Numbered from the stretch's first letter, positions 26,588-36,360 are shown. The stretch: DNA of 64,000 bases from Parashewanella spongiae (GCF_004358345.1 NZ_CP037952.1:4526001-4590000), one strand, 5' to 3'. The notes: a model not told the origin generated them from the letters alone. Translations and numbers: made by a program.

Positions 26588-28951
26588 ATGAGTTTTGAAG
26601 AAGTAAAAGAGGCTCTGATAGAGCAATTAAAACCATTATTAATGGAACCTGAATTTCCAGAGTTTTTTGATCAACTCACCTCAACAGAATCAAATACAAA
26701 TCGTTTTCTGCTCAAAATGGAGTTGAACCGACTCGCATCAACTTGCAACCGAATAATTGATTTAAGAGATAAAACAGATTTACCTTGTGAGCCCCTTGTA
26801 TTTAAAAAGCAAACTCATCTTCTTGATGCGCCTTCAAAACAAGCCTTTTTAGAATCAGTAAGTCGCTATCACCAACAGTACACGATTGGTGTTTACGAAG
26901 AAGTACTTAATTCACACAAACAGCGCTTAAAAGACAAAAAACAATCATCGGTTAATACTGATGATCAAAACGATTATTCAGTTCCAGGTATCATCCTTGG
27001 CACTTATTTTAATCGCTGTGAAGAAAGAATGAATTACAGCATTCATATCACAGCGTTTCAATCCGGTAAGAATGAGCTAAAGGGTACGACCTTAGACTTG
27101 TCTGTAGGTGGAGCGCGGATCCGAATACCTAAAAAGCATGGGTTTGATACAACACAACCAATACTCGTTAAACTCATTGAAATTAATGAAGAGTACTATT
27201 ACAAAGATCTTCATCAAGGTATCGAATATCAAATTGTCGACGTTGAGTCGAACCACGAGCATTGCATAATGCGTCTAAAACGTATTAGTGGTTCAGAAGA
27301 TTTATCTCAAATATTAGCGAATTTAATTAAGGGCTTTAAGTACCGATATAAAGTCGATGTTAATGAAGTTTATACTAACTCGCTTGCTCTCGGATACGAG
27401 CGCCATTACTTACCGCACTACCGACATTTAGCATTATTTGTTAACGCTACAAATCACAGTGTTTCACATGGCTTGCTAGGTGCTGAGAATCAGTGCATCA
27501 AGAACTATTTTTTGAATGAGAAAGAAATTTGTCAACTCAGTAAAATGCTCACGCCTGAGCGCATTCAAAGCCATAATGCCGATATTGAAAACTTTGACCA
27601 TAGCCTTATTTATTGCTTTAAACATGTTGTAAATGAAAAAGTCTACTTTTATTCTGCCTCGCTGTTCGAGCTTAAACAGCATAATCTACAACACTTGTTT
27701 TTCCGGTTTGGATCCCAAAAAGCAAGCTGGCGAATTTTCCAAATCGCGGCCAAAACCATTAATCATTCGCTTTCTTATAAAGCGGCAATTCTACCTGGTG
27801 ATGAACGCCAATATACACCGCTCACAGAGAAACAACTTTCTCAGCTCAGCCATGTCATTAATCTCATTGACTTAACTCATAAAGACTCAAAAGATGATTA
27901 TAAAAGCTGGATCTCAACGGGCAACGCCAATCAACTAAAATTGTTTGCTCAAACTAAAGCCACAAAGAGTGATATTAAATATATTTCTCTCAATTTTACA
28001 GAGCGCCGACAAGAGTCTCGTTATTCATTCAAAACTCAAATTGAAATGACCCAAGACAAAAAATCAATAACAGGTATGTCTGTGGATATTTCGACAAAAG
28101 GGTTTCAAGTTACCTTAGAAAACGATTGCGATTTTGAACTAAACACACCTATCACCGTAGCACTACCTAAACTTCAATCACTGGCTGGCAAAACTCAATT
28201 AACAGCGTTGCCATATAAGCTTGTGAAAAAAAGACGAAAAGGACGAGTCCTTCATTTAACAGCGATGATCAATCATGCTCCTCATGTTGGTGTTGAATTT
28301 TTAAATCGACTCATTATTCACAACCAAGATAAACTCACCCGATTAACTCAGTCAGATGACGATATCAAAGAGTTGTCAGATGGGCTTAAAAACTTGCTAA
28401 TGAGAAACTTACCATCAACTTTATTCTTTATAGAAAAAACGACAAAATCTGCAAAGTTGTCAATGCTTGGTTTAAGTAAAAATGCAAATTTAATTAATGA
28501 TTTATTCACCAACGACACGCTACAGAAATTAGAGTTTAATCTCGCCCCACTTTTTGCTGGTGGCTTATTTAAATCTGATTTATTGCCTAAGATTAGAAAA
28601 GCTAAGTCATCTCAAGAAATGCATTCAATCGATATTTTTGTACGTTTATCCATACAATCTAGAGCTCAATTTGAAGTCAAGTTTGTACCAGTTAGCGAAT
28701 TCAACAATTCAGAAGAAAAACATAATTTCATCTCATTAAGTCAAAAACTCGGCAAGTTTATTGCCATAAGAGTGTTATTCGGCGCAACGGGAAAGCCGGA
28801 TTTAAAATATATCGAACAGGAACGTGAATATATCTCGGTACATGCTGCACACAAAGCTAAAAATTTAGACGAAAAACTTTGGCAAACTGTCGGGGTTGGA
28901 GAGTTATTAGACTGTACAGCCGAAACCATAAATCGATATTTTTACAAATAA
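26588..28951 (+). CDS. Large protein with two PilZ domains
   Basis: A 787-residue cytosolic protein with at least two PilZ domains. The first lies at about 140-240 (RCEERMNYS, then LDLSVGGARIRIP) and the second at about 474-585 (RRQESRYSFKTQ, then VDISTKGFQVTLE). The second has an orthodox RxxxR, and the first is altered. A helical N-terminal region (1-130) and a long C-terminal region (590-787) are not recognised. It is a probable c-di-GMP effector of unknown output. It is divergent from radA, so three c-di-GMP-type domains flank that gene. Start ATG at 26588 has only a weak ribosome binding site. Confidence 0.85.
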   Translation: MSFEEVKEALIEQLKPLLMEPEFPEFFDQLTSTESNTNRFLLKMELNRLASTCNRIIDLRDKTDLPCEPLVFKKQTHLLDAPSKQAFLESVSRYHQQYTIGVYEEVLNSHKQRLKDKKQSSVNTDDQNDYSVPGIILGTYFNRCEERMNYSIHITAFQSGKNELKGTTLDLSVGGARIRIPKKHGFDTTQPILVKLIEINEEYYYKDLHQGIEYQIVDVESNHEHCIMRLKRISGSEDLSQILANLIKGFKYRYKVDVNEVYTNSLALGYERHYLPHYRHLALFVNATNHSVSHGLLGAENQCIKNYFLNEKEICQLSKMLTPERIQSHNADIENFDHSLIYCFKHVVNEKVYFYSASLFELKQHNLQHLFFRFGSQKASWRIFQIAAKTINHSLSYKAAILPGDERQYTPLTEKQLSQLSHVINLIDLTHKDSKDDYKSWISTGNANQLKLFAQTKATKSDIKYISLNFTERRQESRYSFKTQIEMTQDKKSITGMSVDISTKGFQVTLENDCDFELNTPITVALPKLQSLAGKTQLTALPYKLVKKRRKGRVLHLTAMINHAPHVGVEFLNRLIIHNQDKLTRLTQSDDDIKELSDGLKNLLMRNLPSTLFFIEKTTKSAKLSMLGLSKNANLINDLFTNDTLQKLEFNLAPLFAGGLFKSDLLPKIRKAKSSQEMHSIDIFVRLSIQSRAQFEVKFVPVSEFNNSEEKHNFISLSQKLGKFIAIRVLFGATGKPDLKYIEQEREYISVHAAHKAKNLDEKLWQTVGVGELLDCTAETINRYFYK

Positions 28952-29035
28952 AATCAACAAGATGCAATAGAATAATAAACAACAACAGATATAGATGAAT
29001 TTAAAATACTTCCTACAACACCTTGGATTCATTAA

Positions 29036-31046
29036 GTAGAGTAGGCTACTGGCTTCGCTATCGCTTATCCAGCAGCCCCTCTTCGATTCCGTGCATGAGG
29101 TTTTCCCTCACACGGCTCTGTTGTTACACTTCTCTCAGCCCCTTCACTTTGCTTATCATCTTGTCGTGGGTAAATACTCAAGACCAGCTTGGCGTAATTT
29201 TTCGTAAGCACCTCGTGATAGATACTTGCTTCGACGTTGACTTAAGCGACGATGCCAGCGATAGAACCGGTTTACTACAAATCCATTTATTCTGAAAAAT
29301 ACACCTCTGGGATAACCTATCCCACCAAAATAGTGTTTCCATCCCCTCAGAACTTGATTAACCTTATTTATCAGTACGCCAAGTGTATTTGAGGTTCGGT
29401 GTTTCACTATGTCTCTGATTTTATTTTTCAGCTTTGTTTGGCTCTTCTTAGACGCCTCTATCTTGATGTAACTGGTGCCTTTGATGAGGCCTGTGATCCG
29501 TTGAAAGTTAAAACCGAGGAAATCAAACTCATTCATCAGCTTTCCCATATCCACACAGTGGGTTTTACTTTGATTTAGCTTCAGACCTTCATCACTTAAT
29601 TGCTGTGTTATCCAGTCCAGTTGCTCTTGTGTGTAGGTTTGCTTATGGAGTACAACAAAATCATCTGCATAGGTAACGATTTTACACGGTGTTTTTTCGT
29701 GTATTTTCAAACAGAAATCGTTGAGATAGATGTTAGCCAGTAGTGGAGAGATAACTCCGCCTTGCGGAGTGCCACATCGGCTTGCTTCTATTCGCCATTT
29801 TCTGTTGACCGTCTCTACGCTGATGGGCGCTTTGATAAAGCTTTTCAGCAAACTCAGAAAGCTGCTGTCGCTTATTCGCCTTTCTACTTTTGCCATCAAC
29901 TTAGCGTGCGGGATGGTATCGAAATAGGCGCTCAAGTCAGCATCAAGTACGTGCTGATAGCCTTGTTTTAGGCTCATTTCAATGACTTTTACCGCTTGCT
30001 GGGCGCTTCGACATGGACGATAACCATAACTGTGTTCATGTAAATGAGGTTCGTAGACGGGTTGCATCACTATTGTCATCGCCATTTGCACAATTCTGTC
30101 ACTGATTATCGGGATCCCAAGTTTCCGCGTTTTGCCGTTGTCTTTGAGTATTTCTACTCGTTTGACTGGGCTAGGTCGATAGTTTTTCTGTTGTAATTGA
30201 GTTTGAATTTCTTTTAACAGCGCAACGACTTTCTTTTGCTGCTCTAGATAACTGAATGTGATGCCATCAATTCCTGCTCCGCCTTTATTGGCTTTGCATC
30301 GTCGATAGGCTTCTTCGAGTATATCTAGGCGACTGAGTTTATCGTACAAGCTGTAAAATCGAAGCTCCGAGTTAAGCTTTGAGCGTAAGTAAAGTTTTCG
30401 CTGTAATATTCTGATATTTACTGGAGTGTTAGCCATATGGCAATTTCACCTCAAAAGTTACGTTAAAAAACGGGTGTAACACTGAGCCCCTTCCCTGATG
30501 TAAAGTTATGTTGTCTTCACGGTTAACGGTACTATGGGCTCATCCGACTGCCTGAGCGCCCTATCTGAAATTTCGGTTTACCTTATATTCGGATAGTGCA
30601 AGTCACTACCTTCCAACACTCAGGCTCTCCCACGTTCACTTTATTTCCTTCAATACATGCCACTTCATATTACGCCGGAAGATCAAACAGATGCATTTAC
30701 CAGTTGCTTCTCTGTTTGTGTCAGGGTTCGTCAACTAGGAAAGACTCCCCATCTTCATTTTTTGATTTACGACGCTTAACTGAATTCGCTTGATGCTGCG
30801 GCCTACATTGCATCTCAACCTTTATTCAAGGCCTTTGTCACAGGGCTTCATGTCATAGCGGTTACCCATTATGCATGCCCGTCAGATTTCGGGATGAACT
30901 GGTAATTATCCCGTCAGGTACGTTTCAACCTGATGGACTTATTATAAATAATAACGTTGCTGTCTCTGGTTTATGGCCATGTAATCGCTTGGCTGCGTAT
31001 ACGTTAAGACAAATCCCGCAACAGAATAAAGCGCTTCGTGGCGCTC
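29036..31046 (-). mobile_element. Group II intron, copy 3 (full length)
   Basis: A 2011-bp intron, 5' end at 31046 and 3' end CTCTAC at 29036 (minus strand), nearly identical to copies 2 and 4. It lies next to the A end of MITE-233 copy 3. The flank on the far side is ATTAA (29031-29035); the base context after the MITE is ATAAG, so the duplication has decayed or slipped by one base. The insert separates the PilZ gene from the region leading to serB. Confidence 0.9.
29156..30436 (-). CDS. Group II intron reverse transcriptase/maturase
   Basis: Intact 426-residue intron protein, differing from copy 2 at only a few residues (VETVNRKW for IETVNGKW). The RT core has YADD at 256-259, a maturase domain follows, and there is no endonuclease domain. 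It serves its own intron and could complement the deleted copy 1 in trans. Confidence 0.95.
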   Translation of the reverse strand: MANTPVNIRILQRKLYLRSKLNSELRFYSLYDKLSRLDILEEAYRRCKANKGGAGIDGITFSYLEQQKKVVALLKEIQTQLQQKNYRPSPVKRVEILKDNGKTRKLGIPIISDRIVQMAMTIVMQPVYEPHLHEHSYGYRPCRSAQQAVKVIEMSLKQGYQHVLDADLSAYFDTIPHAKLMAKVERRISDSSFLSLLKSFIKAPISVETVNRKWRIEASRCGTPQGGVISPLLANIYLNDFCLKIHEKTPCKIVTYADDFVVLHKQTYTQEQLDWITQQLSDEGLKLNQSKTHCVDMGKLMNEFDFLGFNFQRITGLIKGTSYIKIEASKKSQTKLKNKIRDIVKHRTSNTLGVLINKVNQVLRGWKHYFGGIGYPRGVFFRINGFVVNRFYRWHRRLSQRRSKYLSRGAYEKLRQAGLEYLPTTR

Positions 31047-31279
31047 CCTAGAAACATCAGTTGACTGCGTTCTCAAGCGTAGAAGAAATGGCTGATATTA
31101 AGACGTAGCTTTCAGCAAGTAGTTATTCTACTTGCAAAAGTTACAACGCAGATAGCAGCCATTTTAGCATGCTTGTGAGCGTAGAGCATTTCACTCATTG
31201 GGTGAAAAACATGATAATAAAATCATCCAATTGCTCAAACAGTTACTCATATACTCAGCGTTCAACTGATGTTTTTAGG
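31047..31279. repeat. MITE-233 copy 3
   Basis: A 233-bp foldback. The A end CCTAGAAACATCAGTTGA abuts the intron, and the far end reads, inverted, CCTAAAAACATCAGTTGA. After it, 31280-31504 holds no gene except a REP-like motif at 31320-31337 and the leader of the small ORF at 31505. Confidence 0.9.
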
Positions 31280-31319
31280 ATAAGCTATCACCATTTATGC
31301 AAGGGCAGAAAATCAAGTG

Positions 31320-31337
31320 ACGACAGTTTTGTATGTC
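31320..31337. repeat. REP-like motif CGACAGTTTTGTATGTCG
   Basis: A short stem-loop with arms CGACA/TGTCG around eight bases. Exact copies occur at 33319-33336, 57193-57210 and 58645-58662, with degenerate copies near 44876 and 58495. It is dispersed, extragenic and often inside MITEs. Confidence 0.7.
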
Positions 31338-31504
31338 GCTAGCCTAGCGTCTTTGGAAAAATAACAAAAGTCACTGAATACGGATTGGCATAAGGATAAA
31401 TTTTTATAATAAATAGTTAAAATATCTAAACAGTTTTTCAACAAAGTTTCAAAGTTGAGTTAAAGTAGGCTGGTAATACTCCACACATTACACGGAGAAA
31501 AGTT

Positions 31505-31729
31505 ATGGTTTCTTCAATCAGATCTTCAGTAGTAAGCTCTGAATCTGTGTTTGGTTCAGATTCAGAATCAGAATCTCCTAGTAGTAGCAATTACGAAGTT
31601 GCACTGAGTAATCGAGTTTATAAGGTATACGGAAAAAAGAATCGAAAAAATGATGATTCCGATAATGAAAAACATAAGCAGCCCGATCAAGAGCTACTAG
31701 AATTTCATAGACAATTATTTGGTCTCTGA
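31505..31729 (+). CDS. Small Ser-rich hypothetical protein
   Basis: A 74-residue frame with a good ribosome binding site (CACGGAGAAAAGTT before ATG). The N-terminal 30 residues are rich in Ser and acidic residues (SSIRSSVVSSESVFGSDSES), the middle is strongly charged (KKNRKNDDSDNEKHK), and the end is LEFHRQLFGL. There is no membrane segment and no family I recognise. It is convergent with the EspA-like gene. A Ser-rich disordered N-terminus is compatible with a type III secretion signal, but this is speculation. Confidence 0.5.
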   Translation: MVSSIRSSVVSSESVFGSDSESESPSSSNYEVALSNRVYKVYGKKNRKNDDSDNEKHKQPDQELLEFHRQLFGL

Positions 31730-31797
31730 TTTGAATAAACTCAGAGTTGATTGCTTCCTTGCAAAACATATGTAGTGTGTCTAGGTTAAAAGCCACA

Positions 31798-32820
31798 CTA
31801 TCTAACGTTTTGTGCAATAGATTTATTCATTTCTTCAAGCATGGTCTGCATACTGTTAAGTAAACTGACAGTCACATTGTAAGTTTGCATGACTTTTTGA
31901 AGTTGAAGCTGAGACTGAGATACAAAATCTGAAGCTCTATTTGACACATTCTCCAATGCCGCCTTTACAGCTTCTAATTTACCTTTGTCTAGTTTTACGT
32001 TGGCCAAGCCGTCTGTTACTCCTTCAGAAAGTTCTTCATAATTTGGTGCTACTCCAGTATACGTCACACCGTCTTTCACCAAAGTAATTGGAGAGCCAGG
32101 TTCTTCACTTCCTTCAAAACTGGTAATAGTCCCATCTGCAATGGCTTTTTCCACTGGAGTATACCCACCTTGACCATAAATCGTATATTGTCCCTCATAA
32201 TGATGAACTGGCATTTTTTTACCATCAGAAGAGGTTAAAGTTACACTTACATTGTTTTGATGATTGATAGGTTTCCCGAGATAACTCCCAATTCCTTTGC
32301 CGTCAATCATAATACCGTTATCTCTCATATAATCGATAACATCCTGTGGTAACGTAGCCGTGCCATCTGCTCCTTGTTTTGCAACTTCAGCAATTTTTTC
32401 ATTCACTTCATTCGCTTTATCTTGAGAGTCTCTCGATACTTTTGCTTTTTGTTGCATTTGAAGATACTTATTATCAGCAAGTTCTGAAAGTAAGTTCATA
32501 AACAAATACAGCACGGCAATACCTCCAGATAATACAGAGTCTCCCTCTGTAGCAAGCTGTCGATCAACATCAATGGTGCTTTTAATATCTGTAGTTTTAT
32601 TTAATTCTTGATACTGCTCCGAATAAAATGACATTAAGTTCGCATTAATACCTTTCTTTAATGCCGCATCTTCTTTTGGATCAGAGTCTAAAGGGGAAGA
32701 CATAAACGCTTGCAAGCCCGCAAACTTTTTAAGCATATCTTTTTTCTGGTTTTCATCTTCACTGGCTAAATGTGAAAAACTATTTAGATGATTTACATTG
32801 ACATCTTTTGGACTGGACAT
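31798..32820 (-). CDS. EspA/SseB-like type III secretion filament (translocon) protein
   Basis: A 340-residue protein whose layout matches the EspA/SseB filament family: hydrophobic helix at 97-115 (LSGGIAVLYLFMNLLSELA), a K/Q-rich coiled coil (120-150, DKANEVNEKIAEVAKQ), the block LPQDVIDYMRDNGI (157-170, compare EspA LPDEVISYIND), and a C-terminal coiled coil (278-340, LEAVKAALENVSNRASDFV then SQSQLQLQKVMQTYN; compare EspA LQTVKAAISAKANNL). An insert of about 95 residues (183-276) splits the two conserved parts and is not in EspA. The family forms an extracellular filament on the needle. No other secretion gene is in the window. Ribosome binding site GAGGAA precedes the ATG. Confidence 0.72.
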   Translation of the reverse strand: MSSPKDVNVNHLNSFSHLASEDENQKKDMLKKFAGLQAFMSSPLDSDPKEDAALKKGINANLMSFYSEQYQELNKTTDIKSTIDVDRQLATEGDSVLSGGIAVLYLFMNLLSELADNKYLQMQQKAKVSRDSQDKANEVNEKIAEVAKQGADGTATLPQDVIDYMRDNGIMIDGKGIGSYLGKPINHQNNVSVTLTSSDGKKMPVHHYEGQYTIYGQGGYTPVEKAIADGTITSFEGSEEPGSPITLVKDGVTYTGVAPNYEELSEGVTDGLANVKLDKGKLEAVKAALENVSNRASDFVSQSQLQLQKVMQTYNVTVSLLNSMQTMLEEMNKSIAQNVR

Positions 32821-33069
32821 TCCGGCTTCCTCATCAAAATTAAATACTTAAAATAAGTTCGTTTAAATTAAGTATAGAATAAATGATACACCTAACAACT
32901 AGCTGAACTTTTGGTGTAATTCATACGCATTGCTTTACTAATAATCTCTATATACAAAGCATAAAAGAATTTTTAGAAGATGATTTCGAAATACTTATAT
33001 AATTCGAACAAAGAGGTCTAACCAGTTAAGTGTGTGAGCGGTAGATAATGCTGGCTGATAAATTTACCT
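32821..33069. other. Upstream region of the EspA-like gene
   Basis: AT-rich, non-coding, presumably holding the promoter of the EspA-like gene on the minus strand. I find no clear regulator site. Confidence 0.4.
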
Positions 33070-33236
33070 TAGGGAACTAGCGATTTAGAAAGTACCAATC
33101 AATATTTTAAATTTTTTTTGTCATACCTGCAAAGGCTGGTATCCAGTGACTTTTATAGAAAAGCTTAAAGGCACTAGACTCCAGCCTGCGCTGGAGTGAC
33201 GAGGATTCATCGGTATACTTTCTTCCGCAGCGTCCC
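33070..33236. repeat. MITE, GGGA-type, upstream copy
   Basis: Same family as 7130-7294, in the reverse sense: it ends TATACTTTCTTCCGCAGCG then TCCCTTA, and contains the inverted segment CCAGCCTGCGCTGG. Together with the next copy it forms a tandem array between the EspA-like gene and serB. Confidence 0.75.
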
Positions 33237-33400
33237 TTAGGGATCTAGCGATTTAGAAAATACCAGTCTTTGTCATACCAGCGACTTTTTATAGAAAAAA
33301 GCAAAGGCACTAGACTACCGACATACAAAACTGTCGTTACTTCGTTTCCAGCCTGCGCTGGAGTGACGAGAACTCATTGGTATACTTTCTTCTGGAATAA
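33237..33400. repeat. MITE, GGGA-type, second tandem copy, with REP insertion
   Basis: Begins immediately at TTAGGGATCTAGCGATTTAG and shares its left half with the preceding copy. It contains the REP-like CGACATACAAAACTGTCG at 33319-33336 followed by TTACTTCGTTTCC, replacing part of the element, and ends raggedly near TATACTTTCTTCTGG. Downstream to serB (33401-33520) there is no gene. Confidence 0.7.
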
Positions 33401-33520
33401 ACCAACTTACTTTAGTATTTTTAACACTCACTGCAAACAACACTCACAAAAAGCTAAAACCAATCAACCAGATAAAATAAACACCATTCAGCTTAAGAAA
33501 TAAACAAAACAGAAAATCGG

Positions 33521-34504
33521 TTACTTACTTAAGAAAAACAAGAGCACTCTCAGATCAAACTTTTCAATACATGCATCAGCAACAACTTTAAGTTGTAATT
33601 TAGGAAAGTAACCAATACCAAAGCCCGAAGAGTTCAACATTGGAATATCATTCGCACCATCACCAATTGCTATAATTTGCCCATGTTCTACTTTGTATCT
33701 GCTTTCTAAGATATCAACGACATGGGCTTTGAATTCTGCATCAACAATCTCACCGGATAACTCACCTGTTACATTTCCCTTTTCAACGACTAAGTTATTG
33801 GCGTAAGCGGCATCAAGGCCAAGAGTATCTTTTAAATGTTGTACAAATGGAGTGAAACCACCTGAAGCAACTGCAATATGCCAACCATAAGATTTAAGCA
33901 CAGTAACAATGTCAATCAACCCTGCTGTCAAAGGTAAGGCATTGCACAATTCATTTATTACACTCTCATTTAGTCCTTTTAGCAACCCTACTCTCTTACG
34001 TAAGCTTTGTTCAAAATCTAATTCACCTTGCATCGCTAATTCTGTAATTTCAGAAACGGCTTTTCCAACCCCTGCTCGTTCCGCTAACTCATCAATGCAT
34101 TCTATTTGAATAGCGGTTGAGTCCATATCCATGACTAATAAGCCGGGTTGGTTTAATGAAGGCAAACGTTTTTTAACTTCAAAAACAATCAAATCATCAC
34201 AACCACTCAAAACGGACAGATCACCAAAATTTTCGCTTTCGCAAATTGCGACTTCAATTCCAAGTAGAGTAACGGTTCTTTCTAAACGACACACATAGCA
34301 AATCGAGCCTATATTTGATAACCAATTTTCTACTATTTCTTGAGTTTGACCTTGGCTATATATCAATCGTATGATTCGAACAGATGTTTTAGGCAAGTCC
34401 CCTTCTTGATAACGGTGTATGTCGTTCTGTAAGTCGCTATAAACTGCACCATTTGATTCACTTAACCACTTAAAAAATGCGTTACTTGGCTTGCTGCTCA
34501 ACAT
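33521..34504 (-). CDS. serB: Phosphoserine phosphatase
   Basis: Dephosphorylates O-phospho-L-serine, the last step of serine synthesis. A 327-residue HAD-family enzyme with an N-terminal ACT-like region and the catalytic core MDMDSTAIQIECIDELA (nucleophile Asp126, acid Asp128), VASGGFTPF, and IGDGANDIPML. Start: the ATG at 34504 has AGGAG ten bases upstream; the TTG at 34513 is too close to it. Divergent from the Smp-like gene, the gammaproteobacterial arrangement (E. coli serB/ytjB). Confidence 0.96.
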   Translation of the reverse strand: MLSSKPSNAFFKWLSESNGAVYSDLQNDIHRYQEGDLPKTSVRIIRLIYSQGQTQEIVENWLSNIGSICYVCRLERTVTLLGIEVAICESENFGDLSVLSGCDDLIVFEVKKRLPSLNQPGLLVMDMDSTAIQIECIDELAERAGVGKAVSEITELAMQGELDFEQSLRKRVGLLKGLNESVINELCNALPLTAGLIDIVTVLKSYGWHIAVASGGFTPFVQHLKDTLGLDAAYANNLVVEKGNVTGELSGEIVDAEFKAHVVDILESRYKVEHGQIIAIGDGANDIPMLNSSGFGIGYFPKLQLKVVADACIEKFDLRVLLFFLSK

Positions 34505-34560
34505 GGATGTCAATCTCCTGCATTACTGCTTTGTATTTTTATTGTACGGTGAGGTGCTTA

Positions 34561-35184
34561 GTGTTACATCTTAGAGGGTTAAAAAAAATCCATAAAATCA
34601 GCAGAGTGATGCAACTATTATTTGCTGTATTACTTATACTCGGTCTTATCCAGCTCTGGCAAGCAAGTTTACTCCAAGGCCAGCAATTACTTAATTCGCA
34701 AACAGAAAAAATGGCTCGCATGTTGGTAAAGCAAACCGTATATGGCGCGACACCCGCCATTCAATTACAAGAAGATGAACAATTGCAATGGTTGACTAAC
34801 ACCATAACAAGAGACCCAAAGGTCATATCGGCAACCATTTATGATGCTCAAGGTCTCAGGCTCGCCTTTTCAACTAGTGTCACTGACCTCGGTTTAGCCC
34901 CAGACTCACAAGAAATGTTGTCTCTGCTCGACGATTACCCACCCTATGTTGAATCCATCATCATTAATGATGAAAGTGTAGGTTTTGTTGAGTTAAGACT
35001 TGACCGAAATATTTTTTTTCAAGAAATCAAAACCGCCCATCAGATGAACATGCAGCAGCAGCAAATCATGTTATTAGTCGCTGGTTTAATCGGCATTTTA
35101 CTCAGCCGAGCGTTATCGTATAAACGCGCCGCATTTGATCGACAAGTAACAGCTCAAAAATTTAATCAAAGAATAAAAAAGTAA
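34561..35184 (+). CDS. Smp/YtjB-family membrane protein (AhpA-like)
   Basis: A protein of about 207 residues with an N-terminal transmembrane helix (MQLLFAVLLILGLIQLW), a periplasmic domain of about 130 residues (EKMARMLVKQTVYGATPAIQ, VISATIYDAQG, GFVELRLD), and a second helix (IMLLVAGLIGILLSRAL) before a basic cytoplasmic tail. This is the layout of E. coli Smp/YtjB, encoded divergently from serB, of unclear function. Start chosen as GTG at 34561, preceded by GTGAGG; the longer ATG at 34477 would overlap serB in antisense. Confidence 0.78.
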   Translation: MLHLRGLKKIHKISRVMQLLFAVLLILGLIQLWQASLLQGQQLLNSQTEKMARMLVKQTVYGATPAIQLQEDEQLQWLTNTITRDPKVISATIYDAQGLRLAFSTSVTDLGLAPDSQEMLSLLDDYPPYVESIIINDESVGFVELRLDRNIFFQEIKTAHQMNMQQQQIMLLVAGLIGILLSRALSYKRAAFDRQVTAQKFNQRIKK

Positions 35185-35244
35185 CACTAACGCTACAAAT
35201 TTGTTAAATTACTTGCGATAACAATTAGAAATGGAATTCATCCA

Positions 35245-36360
35245 ATGAAAATCAATACCAAAAGATACATCATGCCTGCTCTAGCAAGTTGTATTTTATA
35301 TAGCTCTTTCTCACACGCAGAAGACATTGAACCTGTAACATTTAAACAAGCTTATGAAGCTTACCAAACGGCTCTTGAGGGTAAAGATAGACAAGCTGTT
35401 GTGAACAAAGCAGAACAAGCTTATTTATTAGGCAAAAATGTATACAAAAATGACTTTTCGAATCAAGCAGCACTCGTTTCTAACTTTGCTTCTGCAGTGG
35501 CTAATACTGCACAAAGCCATAAGAAGATTTCTCAAGAAAAAAAACAAGCTTACGATTTATACCAACAAGCATTATCTCTCTACAAAAAAGCTTATCCTAG
35601 CGAACCCGTTCAGTTAATAGAACCCTATCTCAATCTGTCTAGAGTCGCATCAAATCGCTCCATTTCTAAAAAACACTTAAATCAAGCTTTTGAAATTGCA
35701 AATGATACCAATGACGAATTACTTATTGCGCAAACTAAATATGCTGCATTTAATTTACTAAAACAAAGTCCGTATTACTCAAAAAAAGTTCGTAATTATG
35801 CTTTAAATGCACTTGAAGTTTATCAAGAGAAGCTTCCCGAAAACTCAGTAGAGCGAATTCAAGCAAGTTATTCCGTAGCTAAAATACGTTTAGCATCTCA
35901 AAAATACAATCAAGCCGAAGCTTTGTTTTTAGAAGTCATTAAGCAATTAGAAACATTAGATTATAGTCATCCTTACGAACTCGCATCACATGCTATGCTT
36001 GTTGAGCTTTATGAAAGGAGAAAAAACAGTGATGCTTCTACTAAGCACTGCATAGCTATTGGAAAAATGAAACCTTGGAATGATTCCCAAGAGCAAATCC
36101 CGATTTTCAGAATGTCACCCCAATACCCCATGACGGCAGTTAAACAAGGCAAAAGTGGTTTTGTAACCATGTCATTTGCCATTAATGAATCTGGCATTGT
36201 GACTAATCCAAAAATTATAGATTCTAAAGGGGGAAAAGGGTTTGAGAAAGCGTCACTTAAGGCATTAAAAAAATGGCGTTTTGCTCCTAAATTTGAAAAT
36301 GGAAAAGCAGTAAAAGCAGAAGATTTGAAGGTAACGCTAGATTTCAGTATATCGAGTTAA
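35245..36360 (+). CDS. Periplasmic TonB C-terminal domain protein with helical repeats
   Basis: A 371-residue protein with a cleavable signal peptide (to about residue 25, SSFSHAED), a TPR-like helical region (about 35-270, with repeated ALxxYQ and LYKKAYPSEP-type helices), and a C-terminal TonB-like domain (about 285-371: RMSPQYPMTAVKQGKSGFV, KALKKWRFAPKFENG, VTLDFSIS). The YP...G...V pattern and W-R-F-P motif are those of TonB C-termini. Lacking an N-terminal anchor, it is probably not an energy transducer but a periplasmic relative. Function unknown. Confidence 0.8.
   Translation: MKINTKRYIMPALASCILYSSFSHAEDIEPVTFKQAYEAYQTALEGKDRQAVVNKAEQAYLLGKNVYKNDFSNQAALVSNFASAVANTAQSHKKISQEKKQAYDLYQQALSLYKKAYPSEPVQLIEPYLNLSRVASNRSISKKHLNQAFEIANDTNDELLIAQTKYAAFNLLKQSPYYSKKVRNYALNALEVYQEKLPENSVERIQASYSVAKIRLASQKYNQAEALFLEVIKQLETLDYSHPYELASHAMLVELYERRKNSDASTKHCIAIGKMKPWNDSQEQIPIFRMSPQYPMTAVKQGKSGFVTMSFAINESGIVTNPKIIDSKGGKGFEKASLKALKKWRFAPKFENGKAVKAEDLKVTLDFSISS

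Noticed and set aside
31505-32820. Full type III secretion locus
   Set aside because: Only an EspA-like gene is present. Neighbours are MITEs, an intron and housekeeping genes, so a locus cannot be claimed.
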